Source of the DNA: Fibrobacter sp. UBA7003
GTDB lineage: Bacteria; Fibrobacterota; Fibrobacteria; Fibrobacterales; Fibrobacteraceae
Length of the DNA: 64,000 nucleotides
Direction of reading: 5' to 3'
Assembly: GCA_002449765.1 (NCBI GenBank)
Contig: DJXN01000001.1
Span: 8,947-72,946, forward strand
Position 1 is the first letter of the stretch, and every line of letters begins with the position of its first letter. The notes beneath the pieces are model-generated. The model ran no database searches and was not told where the DNA came from. It worked only from the letters and a program-made list of their open reading frames with translations. The translations under genes and the position numbers were made by a program. Positions 14,783 to 24,701 of the stretch are shown piece after piece.

Positions 14783-15583
14783 CTAATGATCGCAACAACA
14801 GCAGCAGTGCATGCAGTTGTTCCTTGTTGCGGGTTTAGCAGGAACTGGAGTAGAAACTGGAGTAGGAACAAATACGGTATCGGGTTTAGGCGGCGGAACC
14901 TTGACGACTTCTATGATTCGTTTCTTGGTAATAACTTTTTCGACAACTTCTCTCAGTTTGTATTTGACGGCAAGTCCCCAAAAGGAGCAGACCGTATCGG
15001 TTCCAGTTACTGCTTCGGTCGCCTTCATGTCAATAATTCCGTGAAATCCGCTTTGTTCATTCGCCGTGTTAAATAAAAAGTCAACCTTATGGCATTTGCC
15101 TAGGGTTTGGTATGATACCGGTGTGACACTTTTTATTTCGAAAAATGCGGAATCTGATTCAAAAAGTTTTCTTATTGGATCCTTGCTTTGTGCTGAAAAA
15201 TTGGTGCGCTTATTGGGGGATAATGCAAAGTTTTCAGAATACTTGTTAGTGTCCGGAGTCACTTTAAAGGACAGGCCCAACCCCCATGACTCACAAGTAT
15301 ATAAACTATCGTTCTTTGTCTGCTTGTAATGAACATCTACAATTGTGGAGTAACCCAAACCTTGAAGCACGTTCTTCTGGTAAAGGTCAAGTATATCGCA
15401 TTTCCCATCACCGCTATAAGTGATTGGGCCCCACTTCTCAACCTGAAAATTGTTATAGTTTTCAAAAACCTTGGGAATGTCCAGTGAATCAGAAACCTGT
15501 TCTATGAGCCTTGTCTGTGCAAAGACAAACGCCGACAAGGCTAGGACAAGAAGGGTTATTTGCTTATAAACTTTTATTGTCAT
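14783..15583 (-). CDS. Exported protein with two Cys-pair repeats and a poly-Cys tail
   Basis: 266 aa from ATG 15583. Signal peptide ITLLVLALSAFVFAQ. Two copies of the domain also seen in the neighbour: first GPITY..Cys..IVDVHYKQT..Cys..LGLSFKV, second TPVSY..Cys..GFHGIIDMKATEAVT..Cys..GLAVKYK. A helical/Pro-Thr segment follows and the protein ends NNCMHCCCCCDH. The poly-Cys end could bind metal or be a lipidation/crosslinking site; that is speculation. No strong ribosome site, which is common here. Confidence 0.7.
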   Translation of the reverse strand: MTIKVYKQITLLVLALSAFVFAQTRLIEQVSDSLDIPKVFENYNNFQVEKWGPITYSGDGKCDILDLYQKNVLQGLGYSTIVDVHYKQTKNDSLYTCESWGLGLSFKVTPDTNKYSENFALSPNKRTNFSAQSKDPIRKLFESDSAFFEIKSVTPVSYQTLGKCHKVDFLFNTANEQSGFHGIIDMKATEAVTGTDTVCSFWGLAVKYKLREVVEKVITKKRIIEVVKVPPPKPDTVFVPTPVSTPVPAKPATRNNCMHCCCCCDH

Positions 15584-15781
15584 AATAATGAAAATAAGTC
15601 TTTTTTTTTCTGTGGGTTCTTGTTTTTTGGGGTTTGTGACCGCTGTCACAAGCAAGAGCTATAGTATTTTTCGGCGCTGCGTAGAAGACTGACCCTCCCC
15701 CCTGTACATCTCCTTTTTTCTATATTTCTGTGCGTTTAAGGCCATGCCTTAAGGACAATTTGACACAAGAAAAGGAACGCT

Positions 15782-17449
15782 ATGCCAGCTTTTGATCCGA
15801 ATGCGAAAAAGATGCTGATTTCGGGAAACGAGGCCATCTCGCTTTCCATGCGCCACTGCAACGTGCAGTTTGCCGCGGGTTACCCGGGTACCCCCTCTAC
15901 CGAAATCCTCGAGGATTATTCTGAACTCGGCGGGTATGCCCAGTGGGCCCCGAACGAGAAGGTCGCCGCCGAAGTGGCCCTGGGTGCAGCCTTTGGCCAT
16001 GCCCGCAGCGTGGTCACCATGAAGATGGTCGGCCTCAACGTGGCTAGCGACGTGCTCTACACCGCGACCTACACGGGCGTGGACGGCGCCATGGTGTGGA
16101 TCGTTGCCGACGACCCGGGTCAGGGCAGTTCCCAGAACGAACAGGACACCCGCAACCATGCGAAGGCATCCGTTTGCCCGATGTTCGAACCTTCCAACTC
16201 CCAGGAAGCCTACGACTTCTTCCGCATTGCGGTGCAGACGAGCGAAAAGTTCAAGATTCCCGTCATCCTGCGCATGACGACCCGCGTGGACCACTCCAAG
16301 TCCATCGTGGTCCCGAAGGAAGAACTCCCGGCCATGGTGCCGAACTTCGAACGCAATATCGCCGGCCACGTGATGGTGCCCGGTTTCAGTAAGCCGGCCG
16401 GTCGCCGTCTCCGTGCCAAGATGGACGAGATGGAAGCCTGGAACGTCGCGGAAGGCCCCAATCGGGTGGAAATGCGCAGCGAGGACTTCGGTATCATCGT
16501 GAGCGGCATCAGCTACCACCATGTTCGTGAAGCTGCCCCGGAAGCAAGCATCCTCAAGCTCGGCATGACCTACCCGCTGCCGATGCAGCTCATCAAGGAT
16601 TTCGCCAAGAAGTTCGAAGGCAAGCGCCTCATGGTCATCGAAGAAAACGACCCGTGGCTCGCCGAGAACATCAAGGCCGCCGGCATCCAGTGCGAAAGCA
16701 AGTTCGACCCGATTTTCCGCTTCGGCGAACTCGACGTGAACCGCGTGCGCCGCATTATCGCTGGCGATCGCAACCCGGACCCGGTTCCGGTCAAGGGCAA
16801 GCCGCCTATGCTCTGCCCTGGCTGCCCGCACCGCAGCTCTTTCGCCATGCTCAAGGAACTCGACTGCATCGTTTCCGGTGACATCGGCTGCTACACGCTC
16901 GCCGCTCTCCCGCCCATCAGCGCGATGGACTACATGATTGACATGGGTGCCGCTATCGGTATGGGCATCGGTCTGCGCAACGTGCTCCCGCGCGAACAGG
17001 CCAAGAAGGTCGTCTCCGTGATTGGCGACTCCACGTTTGTCCACAGCGGCATCACCGGCCTCGTGGAAGCGGGCTATAACCGCCCCGACACCGGCCATGT
17101 GGTTGTCATTCTCGACAACAGCATCACCGCCATGACGGGCCAGCAGGAACACCCGGGTACGGGCCGCCACCTGGACCACAGCCCGGCTTACAAGCTCGAC
17201 TACGGTGCCATCGCGAAGACTGCCGGTTTCGACAACGTCTACGAAGTGAACCAGGTCAAGGAACCCGAGAAGTTCAAGGAACTCGTGAAGGAAGCCCTCG
17301 AGAAGGACGAGCTCACGCTCATCGTGGCGAAGAGCCCCTGCATTCTTGCCCTCAAGAGCATCCTCGCCTGGGACAAGGCCAACAAGGAAAAGGCGGAAAA
17401 GGCTCTCGCCGAGTCCGAAGCCGCCGCAAAGAAAAACGGCAACTTTTAA
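15782..17449 (+). CDS. iorA: Indolepyruvate:ferredoxin oxidoreductase, alpha subunit
   Basis: 555 aa, AAGGA before the ATG. Oxidatively decarboxylates aryl pyruvates from aromatic amino acids to acyl-CoA with reduced ferredoxin (or the reverse, for biosynthesis). N-terminal pyrimidine-binding part (GYPGTPSTEI, ASDVLYTATYTGV), then CPGCPHRSS near residue 345 and the TPP-binding GDIGCYTL...GDSTFVHSGITGLVEAGYN. Typical IorA proteins end with a two-cluster ferredoxin domain of about 60 residues after the APCAL-type motif; here SPCILAL is followed only by a charged helix, so the Fe-S domain is missing. iorB follows 15 nt downstream. Confidence 0.92.
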   Translation: MPAFDPNAKKMLISGNEAISLSMRHCNVQFAAGYPGTPSTEILEDYSELGGYAQWAPNEKVAAEVALGAAFGHARSVVTMKMVGLNVASDVLYTATYTGVDGAMVWIVADDPGQGSSQNEQDTRNHAKASVCPMFEPSNSQEAYDFFRIAVQTSEKFKIPVILRMTTRVDHSKSIVVPKEELPAMVPNFERNIAGHVMVPGFSKPAGRRLRAKMDEMEAWNVAEGPNRVEMRSEDFGIIVSGISYHHVREAAPEASILKLGMTYPLPMQLIKDFAKKFEGKRLMVIEENDPWLAENIKAAGIQCESKFDPIFRFGELDVNRVRRIIAGDRNPDPVPVKGKPPMLCPGCPHRSSFAMLKELDCIVSGDIGCYTLAALPPISAMDYMIDMGAAIGMGIGLRNVLPREQAKKVVSVIGDSTFVHSGITGLVEAGYNRPDTGHVVVILDNSITAMTGQQEHPGTGRHLDHSPAYKLDYGAIAKTAGFDNVYEVNQVKEPEKFKELVKEALEKDELTLIVAKSPCILALKSILAWDKANKEKAEKALAESEAAAKKNGNF

Positions 17450-17464
17450 CGGAGATTAATTTGT

Positions 17465-17938
17465 ATGAGCGTAGTTAACGTGAAATTTGCCGGCCTCGGT
17501 GGCACGGGCGTTATCAAGGCGAGCGACGTGATGGCGGAACTCGTGTTCGAACAGGGTTACGACGTGAAGAAGGCCGAAGTGCACGGCATGAGCCAGCGCG
17601 GCGGTTCCATCGCAAGCGACGTCCGCTTTGCGAAGGGCGAAGAAGTTCAGTCCCCGATGATCCCGACGGGCGAAGCCGACTACCTGGTGGTATTCGACGA
17701 GACGCAGGTCGTGGTGAACGAGGCCTTCCTCAAGCAGGGCGGCGTGCTCCTCACTCCGGCGGACATCGATGTCTCGAAGCTCGAGAACGTGAAGGCCCTG
17801 AACGTCGCGATGCTCGGCAAGCTTTCCAAGCATTTCGACTTCACGGTGGACCAGTGGACGGTCGCCCTGAACAAGCTCTTCGCCGAAAAGTTCCACGAAG
17901 GCAACAAGAAGGCCTTCATGCTCGGCCGCGAAGGGTAA
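17465..17938 (+). CDS. iorB: Indolepyruvate:ferredoxin oxidoreductase, beta subunit
   Basis: 157 aa with GGAGA before the start. Gamma-type domain of 2-oxoacid oxidoreductases: GLGGTGVIKASD near the N-terminus and EVHGMSQRGGSIASDVRF. Shorter than the usual ~190-200 aa but complete in motifs. Forms the heterodimer with IorA. Convergent with the glycosyltransferase gene, whose stop lies 2 nt away, leaving no room for a terminator. Confidence 0.92.
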   Translation: MSVVNVKFAGLGGTGVIKASDVMAELVFEQGYDVKKAEVHGMSQRGGSIASDVRFAKGEEVQSPMIPTGEADYLVVFDETQVVVNEAFLKQGGVLLTPADIDVSKLENVKALNVAMLGKLSKHFDFTVDQWTVALNKLFAEKFHEGNKKAFMLGREG

Positions 17939-17939
17939 A

Positions 17940-19061
17940 CTACATTCCGCGAAGGATGGTGTCGAAGATTTCTTCGAGCCTTTCGTTCTGCTTCACGGTG
18001 TCGTAATCGCTTTCGATCTTGGCCCGTGCGGCGGCACCCATCTGCGTCCGCAAACTGTAATCGCTCGCCAGTGCGTCCATGCATTCGGCGAGCTTTTCTG
18101 TATCCCGCTGGCCGACAAGCATCCCGGTCCTGCCGTCGTCGATGATTTCGGGAAGGCCGCCACAGAACGTGCCGATGCTCGCCATCGCGCTCGCGCCCGC
18201 TTCCTTGAGCACGATGAGGCCTGAATCGCGGTCGTTGTTCTTCGCGACAATGCAGGGCGCCACGAGCACGTCGTAGTTTTCGAGCAGGGCGGGCATCAGC
18301 TGCGCATTGACGCTGCCCTTGAAAATTACCTTGTCGGCGATTCCGAGTTCTGTGGCGAGGCTTTGCAGTTGTTCCTGCAGCGGGCCCTTGCCAATGAGCG
18401 TGAGGGTCGATTCCTTGTGTTTATCTGCAATCTTTGCAAATGCGCGGATGCCGTACTCGAATCCCTTCTTTTCGACCTGGCGGCCTATCATCAGGAATTG
18501 CGCGGGGCGTTCGGGACGTGTGAAGGGCGTGAAAGCCGACGTGTCGACCCCGAGCCTGTGAATCCGGATTTTGCTTTCGGGTGCACCCAGCTGCACGAGA
18601 CAGTCGGCGAGTTCCTGCGAGGCGGGCAGCAGCAACTGAGCCGTTTCGAACATGCGCTTGTAAGTGCGCTTGTAGAAAAGGTAGTCAACCGGGATCCGCT
18701 CGTTGAGGAGGATTCCGACATCGACTCCGTGGAGCGTCACGACAAGCGGGACGTCTGCCTTGTTCGCGGTCGCGGCGACAAGCGCCCCGTTGGTGCCGAA
18801 ATGCGCATGCACGAACTTCGCTCCGCTCTCGCGGATGGTACGGACAAACTTGCCGCTCGGAAATGCCGCATAGTAGAGCGCACGTTCCAGGGCGCCAAGC
18901 GAAGTCACATGGTCGTAGGGGAAATTTTCCCTCGCGGGGTTGAGACCGCGGGCGAGCACGTAGGGTTCGTATCTACGGGCATGCTTCACCTGGTCGTAGA
19001 TAAAGGTCTCGCTGTAAGGGAGCCAGTTGCCAATCGCCATCGCATAAGGAATTCTTGCCAT
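17940..19061 (-). CDS. GT4-family glycosyltransferase
   Basis: 373 aa from ATG 19061. GT-B fold retaining transferase: acceptor-side HAHFGTNGA and HGVDVG, then the C-terminal nucleotide-sugar domain with MIGRQVEKKGFEYGIRAF, LIGKGPLQEQLQ and the E-x7-E-like DSGLIVLKEAGASAMASI. Cytoplasmic/peripheral, adding a sugar to an envelope polysaccharide. The start lies 2 nt after the stop of the CDP-glycerol transferase-like gene, so the two are co-transcribed. Confidence 0.85.
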   Translation of the reverse strand: MARIPYAMAIGNWLPYSETFIYDQVKHARRYEPYVLARGLNPARENFPYDHVTSLGALERALYYAAFPSGKFVRTIRESGAKFVHAHFGTNGALVAATANKADVPLVVTLHGVDVGILLNERIPVDYLFYKRTYKRMFETAQLLLPASQELADCLVQLGAPESKIRIHRLGVDTSAFTPFTRPERPAQFLMIGRQVEKKGFEYGIRAFAKIADKHKESTLTLIGKGPLQEQLQSLATELGIADKVIFKGSVNAQLMPALLENYDVLVAPCIVAKNNDRDSGLIVLKEAGASAMASIGTFCGGLPEIIDDGRTGMLVGQRDTEKLAECMDALASDYSLRTQMGAAARAKIESDYDTVKQNERLEEIFDTILRGM

Positions 19062-19063
19062 GC

Positions 19064-20266
19064 TTACGTCGCCTGCCTTTGATGGAGAAGTTCGCGGATT
19101 TTTGCAACGCAAATTTCGGTGTGGGTCGGTTCCAGGTTCGGGAAAATCCTGTTCTTATAGAACTCGATTTTTGCAAGGTAGGGCGTCCGGTCTTTCCATT
19201 CTTCGGACGCGATAAATTCCGCAAGCTCATCGACGGTCTTCACATCCTTCCCCAGAACAAATTCATCAAGCGGTATGTAGAAGGATCGCTTGCGGGTGTA
19301 CCGCTCGATATCGAAGGCGAACCTCACGAACGGGCGGTCAAACAAAAGCCAGTCGATGATGATGCCGGAGTAATCCGATATAAAACATTCAGCTGTCGGC
19401 AAAATGCTCCCGATTTCTTGTATGTCGCGAATTTCAAAACAAGGCGCAATGCCTTCAAAGGATTTCTTCCCCGAATTGATGTGCCTTACCAGCGTAAACG
19501 TCGTGCCCGTACTTTCGAGATACTGCCGGAGTTTCGCATTCTGCAGCATCTCTATTTCCATGCGGTCAAGCTGTTCGGCATCTACGGGGTCGTCGCGGAA
19601 TGTCGGAAACCAGAGAATCCTCTTCTCGGGCTTGCCTCGCGCAGCGAGAATGAACTTGTCCACATGGGGGCACCCGCAATTCGCGATAAAAGCATCTGGC
19701 GACCTGAAGGGCATCGACATGATGAGCATCTCGCGCTCGTATTCGGAACCGAGAAGCATGTAGTCGAAATTGACTACTTTCTTTTGCATCTGGCGGCGTT
19801 TCTTTTCGCTCCAGGTGGCGGCGGCGGGGACGGCAAAATAGCCCGTCTTGGTAAATGAATGCCCGTGGTTCAGGTAGAGCCGCAAACCGGCGCACTTCCT
19901 GAAGTATCTGAAGAACTGGTCGATATCGTCTTCGCCGTGGGAATACATCACGACAGGCGCCTTTATCATGGCAAGCCTCGCCTTCCAGGAATTCCTGCGC
20001 AATACCTTGTAGCCCTTGCCCTCGAGTTCCCGCGTCAACGACTTGTTTCCAGAAATCCAGATGATTTTCTGGTCGGTCGATTCAGCTACGTAGCGGTGGA
20101 CGGCAGCGGCATTGTCCTCGTAAATTCTCCCGCGGTGGCCGCCGATGACCCACGGGCACGCAGCCTTGGCCCTGCACTCCGCATAAAGGGGCGCAAGCAT
20201 CCTGAAGAACATGGCATGCAGGAAATCGAACGGATAGCCGACAAGGAACGACCAGGAATATTTCAT
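19064..20266 (-). CDS. CDP-glycerol glycerophosphotransferase family protein
   Basis: 400 aa. Matches the TagB/TagF-type transferase family: GHRGRIYEDNA near the N-terminus, LNHGHSFTK, and the diagnostic SDYSGIIIDWLLFDRPFVRFAFD near residue 305. In Gram-positives these build teichoic acid; in this Gram-negative context it may add polyol phosphate to a surface polysaccharide. Substrate is not deducible. Divergent from the flippase gene, with only ~30 bp between starts. Confidence 0.82.
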   Translation of the reverse strand: MKYSWSFLVGYPFDFLHAMFFRMLAPLYAECRAKAACPWVIGGHRGRIYEDNAAAVHRYVAESTDQKIIWISGNKSLTRELEGKGYKVLRRNSWKARLAMIKAPVVMYSHGEDDIDQFFRYFRKCAGLRLYLNHGHSFTKTGYFAVPAAATWSEKKRRQMQKKVVNFDYMLLGSEYEREMLIMSMPFRSPDAFIANCGCPHVDKFILAARGKPEKRILWFPTFRDDPVDAEQLDRMEIEMLQNAKLRQYLESTGTTFTLVRHINSGKKSFEGIAPCFEIRDIQEIGSILPTAECFISDYSGIIIDWLLFDRPFVRFAFDIERYTRKRSFYIPLDEFVLGKDVKTVDELAEFIASEEWKDRTPYLAKIEFYKNRIFPNLEPTHTEICVAKIRELLHQRQAT

Positions 20267-20295
20267 ACGTGCTAAAAATATTAAATTTGATTCCG

Positions 20296-21771
20296 ATGTC
20301 GGACATCAAGACAGACCAAAAATACCTTGTCAAAAGCGCGTTCCTCAATCTGGCGGGTACGGCGCTCAAGGTCATCGCCCCGCTTTTGATGATCGTGGTG
20401 GCGAGGGTCTTCGACAAGGCGCTCTTCGGCGTCTATGTCTCCACCCAGCTGTGGGTGCTCACGATGAGCCGCGTGGCGGTTCTCGGCCTCGACAAGGGCC
20501 TCCACCGCTACATTCCGCAGAATATCGTGCAGGGGCGCGACAGGTTCGAGGGCATCATGGAATCCGTCAAGCGCACGGTGCTCTTCTCCGTCATCCTCAC
20601 GGCAGCCGTGCTGATTGCCGCCTATTTCGGCCTGCACCGGCTTTCGAGCGGCCTTGCCATGCTCTCTTCCACGGAAATTTCCATCTACATCCTCTCGCTC
20701 GTACCCTGGTCCATCCTCCACATTTTCGCGGGCGCATCCGAGGGAAACCGGAATCCGCAATACAAGATTTTCATCAACGATTTCGCCGTATCGGCTCTCG
20801 CGCCGGTTATCGGGCTAGTCCTCTTCTACGCATCGTTCCCGCAGACGCTCGCCCTGCCGGTGGGCCTCTTCGTCGCAAACTGCCTCGGCGTAGTCTGCTA
20901 CCTTTACCTTATCCGCAAACAGTTCCCCGAGATGCCGTGGCGTCCGCGCAAGGGCCTTTCCAAGGACCTGCTGAACTATTCCATCCCGCTCGGCTTTTCG
21001 GAAGTGGTCACCTCGTTTCTGCTCCGCATGGACCTGTGGATGGTGCTTGCGCTGCTCGGCCCCGAAGCGGCGGGCATCTACGCCGTGATGGTCACCATCT
21101 CGAACGGCCTCAAGACCATACGCCAGAGCTACAACCCGATCCTCCTCCCCGTTGTCGCGGGGATGACTCCCGAACGCCTCAAGACAGACCTCAAGCCCGT
21201 TTTCAGCTACTGCGTCTCGATGGTGACGCTGATACAGCTCGGAATCGGATTTTTCATCGTGCTCTTCCCGGAACAGACGATGATGATTGCGGGCAAGTCG
21301 TTCATTACCGAAGAAAACCCCGTCGCCGTGCTCGGCATCCTCATGATCGGGAACCTGATCAACGGCATGTTCGGCCTTGCAGGGCCGGTCATCAACGGGC
21401 TCGGACGCAGCAAGTTCATGCTCCTCATGAACGTGGTCTCGCTCGTGTTCGCCATCGCCATGAACTACCTCCTGATTCCGCGGCTCGGAATCGCGGGCGC
21501 GGCGCTTTCCTCGATGGGCTACCAGATCCTACAGGCAGTATGGATGAACATCTACGTCTACCGCATGATAGGTTTCTGGCCCTACAAGTGGACCCTCTGG
21601 ATTCAGGGAATCTGGATCGCCCTCCTCACGGCGCTTTACGTTGTTCTAAATAACGGTTTCGAGCCCGGCCTCCTGACGAAGGGCGTCTTCTACGGCATCG
21701 CCCTCCTCCTTATCCTCGCGACCTTCTACTTCCAGGGATTGGGCGGCAAGAACCCCAAAAAGAACCGGTAA
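20296..21771 (+). CDS. Polysaccharide flippase (Wzx/MurJ-like, MVF superfamily)
   Basis: 491 aa from ATG 20296 (a GTG at 20269 would add nine residues). About 12-14 hydrophobic helices spread over the whole length, e.g. LLMIVVARVFDKALFGVYV, FSVILTAAVLIAAYFGL, and a C-terminal LFYGIALLLILA-type segment, with a short basic tail. Likely flips lipid-linked oligosaccharide across the inner membrane, partnering with the divergent glycosyl- and glycerophosphotransferase genes. Confidence 0.85.
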   Translation: MSDIKTDQKYLVKSAFLNLAGTALKVIAPLLMIVVARVFDKALFGVYVSTQLWVLTMSRVAVLGLDKGLHRYIPQNIVQGRDRFEGIMESVKRTVLFSVILTAAVLIAAYFGLHRLSSGLAMLSSTEISIYILSLVPWSILHIFAGASEGNRNPQYKIFINDFAVSALAPVIGLVLFYASFPQTLALPVGLFVANCLGVVCYLYLIRKQFPEMPWRPRKGLSKDLLNYSIPLGFSEVVTSFLLRMDLWMVLALLGPEAAGIYAVMVTISNGLKTIRQSYNPILLPVVAGMTPERLKTDLKPVFSYCVSMVTLIQLGIGFFIVLFPEQTMMIAGKSFITEENPVAVLGILMIGNLINGMFGLAGPVINGLGRSKFMLLMNVVSLVFAIAMNYLLIPRLGIAGAALSSMGYQILQAVWMNIYVYRMIGFWPYKWTLWIQGIWIALLTALYVVLNNGFEPGLLTKGVFYGIALLLILATFYFQGLGGKNPKKNR

Positions 21772-21841
21772 TGCCGGATTCCGGCCTTCCTGGGCCAAAA
21801 TTATGCAATCCGGGGCCCCAAATATTTATACTTTGTGCACG

Positions 21842-22609
21842 ATGGCACGGTTTTTGCAACAATTATCGCGACTGCTCTTGCAACAGCTCCCGGCACGGCT
21901 TCTGCATCACCCTCAGAAGGCCGTTTCCGCCCTCCTGATGGCGGCGTGCTTCGCCATGCTCATGGGCTGCGAAGAAATCGAAGAGGAGAAGCCGTGGATC
22001 CATGTGGACCGTCCGCAGATGCTCTTTACCGACACGACGCTTTTGGACTGCTACGACAAGGATGTCCTCTCCTGGAAAATGAAGACGGCCTACCTCGAAC
22101 GCTGGGCCGACAAGGAAGTGGTTTTCGTGCGCCCGGTGCTCGTGGATATCTACGATTCGGTCGGCGAGCGCGTCGCGTTCCTGCGCGCGGATTCCGGACG
22201 CATGGACATGAAGTTCACCTACGTGTACGCCTACGGCCACGTGTATGCACTGACCCCGAAGGGAGCTTCCGTCCGTGCGGATTCGCTCCTCTGGAACAAG
22301 GGCGACAACCTGGTCAAAACCGACAGCTACGTGCGCGTGGTTTCCGAAGATGGCGACGTGCTGCAGGGCAAGGGATTCGTGAGCGACGCGCACATGGACA
22401 ACTGGAGGATACTCTCGAACGTGACGGGCATATTCCAGGACGCGGCGAAGCGCATGAAGGAAGAAGACAAGAAGCAGGCGGAAGAACTCGAGAAGAAGCC
22501 TCCCGCGCCGCCTCCTGCCGCGAGGGGCCCTGTGCCCGGAGCAGGCGGTGCCTCCCCCGCCACGAAGGGAGCGTCCGCAATCCAGTCGCCGCCGCGGGGG
22601 AACAAGTGA
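21842..22609 (+). CDS. lptC: LPS export periplasmic/inner-membrane protein LptC
   Basis: 255 aa from ATG 21842. Hydrophobic segment ALLMAACFAMLMGC gives either an anchor or a lipobox. The body has the LptC/OstA pattern of repeated beta strands (AYLERWADKEVVFVRPVLVDIYD, RADSGRMD, GHVYALTPKGASVRADSLLWNKGDNLVKT). The C-terminus is a Lys/Glu then Pro/Ala-rich tail, an extension beyond standard LptC. Its stop overlaps the GTG start of the OstA-like gene (GTGA), as expected for the lptC-lptA-lptB operon. Confidence 0.85.
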   Translation: MARFLQQLSRLLLQQLPARLLHHPQKAVSALLMAACFAMLMGCEEIEEEKPWIHVDRPQMLFTDTTLLDCYDKDVLSWKMKTAYLERWADKEVVFVRPVLVDIYDSVGERVAFLRADSGRMDMKFTYVYAYGHVYALTPKGASVRADSLLWNKGDNLVKTDSYVRVVSEDGDVLQGKGFVSDAHMDNWRILSNVTGIFQDAAKRMKEEDKKQAEELEKKPPAPPPAARGPVPGAGGASPATKGASAIQSPPRGNK

Positions 22610-23958
22610 AGCGCCTCCCCCTCATATTCCTGATGCTGTTGCTGCTCGCCACGGCGGATGTCTTCGCGCAGAGTTCCCCGCTCATCATGAAGCACGCGGA
22701 CAGCCTCGCTGTCGCCCGCAAGCGGGGGTCCCTGCTGTTGCAGGGCCGCGTGCTCTTCGTGCACGACAGCGTCCGCTTCCGCACGCAGCGCGCCACCTGG
22801 AACAAGGATTCCGAAGTGGTGCAGTGCGACGGCGGGTTCCTCTTCACGCACCCCTCCGGGTACATACAAGCTAGCAACGGAATCTACCGCAAGAAACAGG
22901 CTCTCGCGACCGCTTCCGGGAATGTCGTATCCGGGGATTCCCTCAACACCTACCTTTTCAAGGGCGAGATGCTGGAATACGACCGCGAAAACGAGATCCT
23001 CACGATGCCCATTCAGCCGAAACTTTTCCAGTTCGAGAAGCAAAAGGACGGCACCGTCGATACGACTACCATCGAGGCGCGCAAAATCATCTACAACAAG
23101 AAATACTCCTTTGCCGAAGCCTACAACAACGTAAAGGTGACGCAGAAGGACATGGTCGTCACCTGCGACACGGGCTATTTCGACCGCGCGAACGGATGGC
23201 TCTCGATGAAGGGCAACCCGACGTTCGACATGAAGAACTACCACCTCACGGGCGATTCCATCTTCCTCGTGATCGACGAGGCGAAAAAGACGCTCAAGTC
23301 GGCACTCGTCATCAGGAACGCGCACGGCATATCGAAAGAGGACCCGAAGAGAAACGCCCCCGGCAACGTGACCGAAGCCTTCGGCGACACGCTCTTCTGC
23401 GAATTCAAGGACAACAAGATCGAACGCCTCTACGTGAACCTGAACGCGAAGGGGTTCTTCTACGAGACCGACCTTCCCGACTATCGCAACCTCATGGACG
23501 GCAACCGCCTCGACCTCTTCTTCAACAAGGGCAAGATGGACCACGCCATCGTTTCGGGCAAGGCGCAGAGCACCTACTTCTACATCAAGAAAGACCGCAC
23601 CGTCTCGGGCAAGAACGAGGCGGCGGGAGACACCATCAACATCGTTTTCGACCCCCTCAAGAACGCGGTAAAGACGCTCCGGCTGCTTGGCCGCGGCACC
23701 ATGGCGAGCGGACGCTACGTGGACCTCGAGAAGGAACAGCGCAACAAGGCCGCCAAGGAGCGTGTGACGCGGGATTCGCTCGCAAAGGCGGGCATCACTG
23801 CGGATTCCACAGCGACAGCCCGGCAGAAGCCGCACATGCGGACCATGACGCGCGAAGAGAGGAAGGCGGAAACCGACGCCCGCAACGCTCGACGCGCAAG
23901 GCGCGCCGCAAAAGGCCGGCAACCCACAACCGAAAATGCGGAGGAAAAGAAGCCATGA
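22606..23958 (+). CDS. lptA: LptA/OstA-like LPS transport protein
   Basis: 450 aa, GTG start overlapping lptC by four bases. Signal peptide [20 protein letters not shown]. OstA-type repeats follow: [64 protein letters not shown]. The protein is more than twice as long as E. coli LptA (~185 aa), so it either forms a longer stretch of the periplasmic bridge or is an LptD-like N-terminal relative; no barrel is present. The C-terminus is basic and Arg-rich. Ends in ATGA overlap with lptB. Confidence 0.8.
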   Translation: MKRLPLIFLMLLLLATADVFAQSSPLIMKHADSLAVARKRGSLLLQGRVLFVHDSVRFRTQRATWNKDSEVVQCDGGFLFTHPSGYIQASNGIYRKKQALATASGNVVSGDSLNTYLFKGEMLEYDRENEILTMPIQPKLFQFEKQKDGTVDTTTIEARKIIYNKKYSFAEAYNNVKVTQKDMVVTCDTGYFDRANGWLSMKGNPTFDMKNYHLTGDSIFLVIDEAKKTLKSALVIRNAHGISKEDPKRNAPGNVTEAFGDTLFCEFKDNKIERLYVNLNAKGFFYETDLPDYRNLMDGNRLDLFFNKGKMDHAIVSGKAQSTYFYIKKDRTVSGKNEAAGDTINIVFDPLKNAVKTLRLLGRGTMASGRYVDLEKEQRNKAAKERVTRDSLAKAGITADSTATARQKPHMRTMTREERKAETDARNARRARRAAKGRQPTTENAEEKKP

Positions 23959-24692
23959 AGAACCTGGTAAGCACAATCCGTACAGACAAACTGCGGAAGG
24001 TCTACGGCGGACGTCAAGTCGTAAGCGACGTCTCCATCAGCGTTTCGCAGGGCGAGATCGTAGGCCTCCTCGGCCCCAACGGAGCCGGCAAGACGACATC
24101 GTTCTACATGATCGTGGGCATGGTTCGCCCCGACGCGGGCCACATTTTCCTCGACGATATCGAGATGACCGACAAGCCCATGTACAAGCGCGCACGCCTC
24201 GGCGTGGGCTACCTCCCGCAGGAAGCTTCCATCTTCCGCAAGCTCTCGGTCGAAGACAACATCATGGCCATCCTCGAAACGCAGGGGCTCAAGCGCCGCG
24301 AACGCAAGATGCGCCTGGAACAGCTACTCGAGGAATTCAAAATTACGCACATCCGCAAGACGAAATCCATGAGCTGCTCCGGCGGTGAACGCAGGCGCCT
24401 CGAAATCGCACGCGCGCTCGCGAGCGACCCCTCGTTCCTGCTTCTCGACGAGCCCTTCGCTGGCATCGACCCGATTGCCGTCGCCGACATCCAGTCCATC
24501 ATCTCCGGGCTCAAGGAAAAGGGCATGGGCATCCTCATTACCGACCACAACGTCCGCGAGACGCTGTCCATCACCGACCGCGCCTACATCATGTACAAGA
24601 GCCAGGTGCTGACGGAAGGTTCCTCGGAATACCTCGCTAACGACCCCGAGGCAAGGCGCATCTACCTGGGTGACAGTTTCCGCCTGGATTAG
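23955..24692 (+). CDS. lptB: LPS export ABC transporter ATPase LptB
   Basis: 245 aa. ABC ATPase with Walker [11 protein letters not shown]-loop LPQEASIF, signature SGGERRR, Walker [14 protein letters not shown] and switch His in TDHNVRE. The [17 protein letters not shown] and DHNVRETL signatures are typical of LptB. It powers LPS extraction with LptFG (not in this window). Start overlaps the lptA stop; rpoN follows after 9 nt. Confidence 0.95.
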   Translation: MKNLVSTIRTDKLRKVYGGRQVVSDVSISVSQGEIVGLLGPNGAGKTTSFYMIVGMVRPDAGHIFLDDIEMTDKPMYKRARLGVGYLPQEASIFRKLSVEDNIMAILETQGLKRRERKMRLEQLLEEFKITHIRKTKSMSCSGGERRRLEIARALASDPSFLLLDEPFAGIDPIAVADIQSIISGLKEKGMGILITDHNVRETLSITDRAYIMYKSQVLTEGSSEYLANDPEARRIYLGDSFRLD

Positions 24693-24701
24693 GAGCACGC
24701 G

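Noticed and set aside
15749..17179. A 476-codon antisense frame opposite iorA
   Set aside because: Rich in His, Val and Ala from reversed codons of iorA; no family resemblance.
21835..22605. Upstream extension of the OstA-like frame through lptC
   Set aside because: The extension is Arg/Pro-rich nonsense in the wrong frame of lptC; the GTG at 22606 gives a clean signal peptide and the usual four-base overlap.
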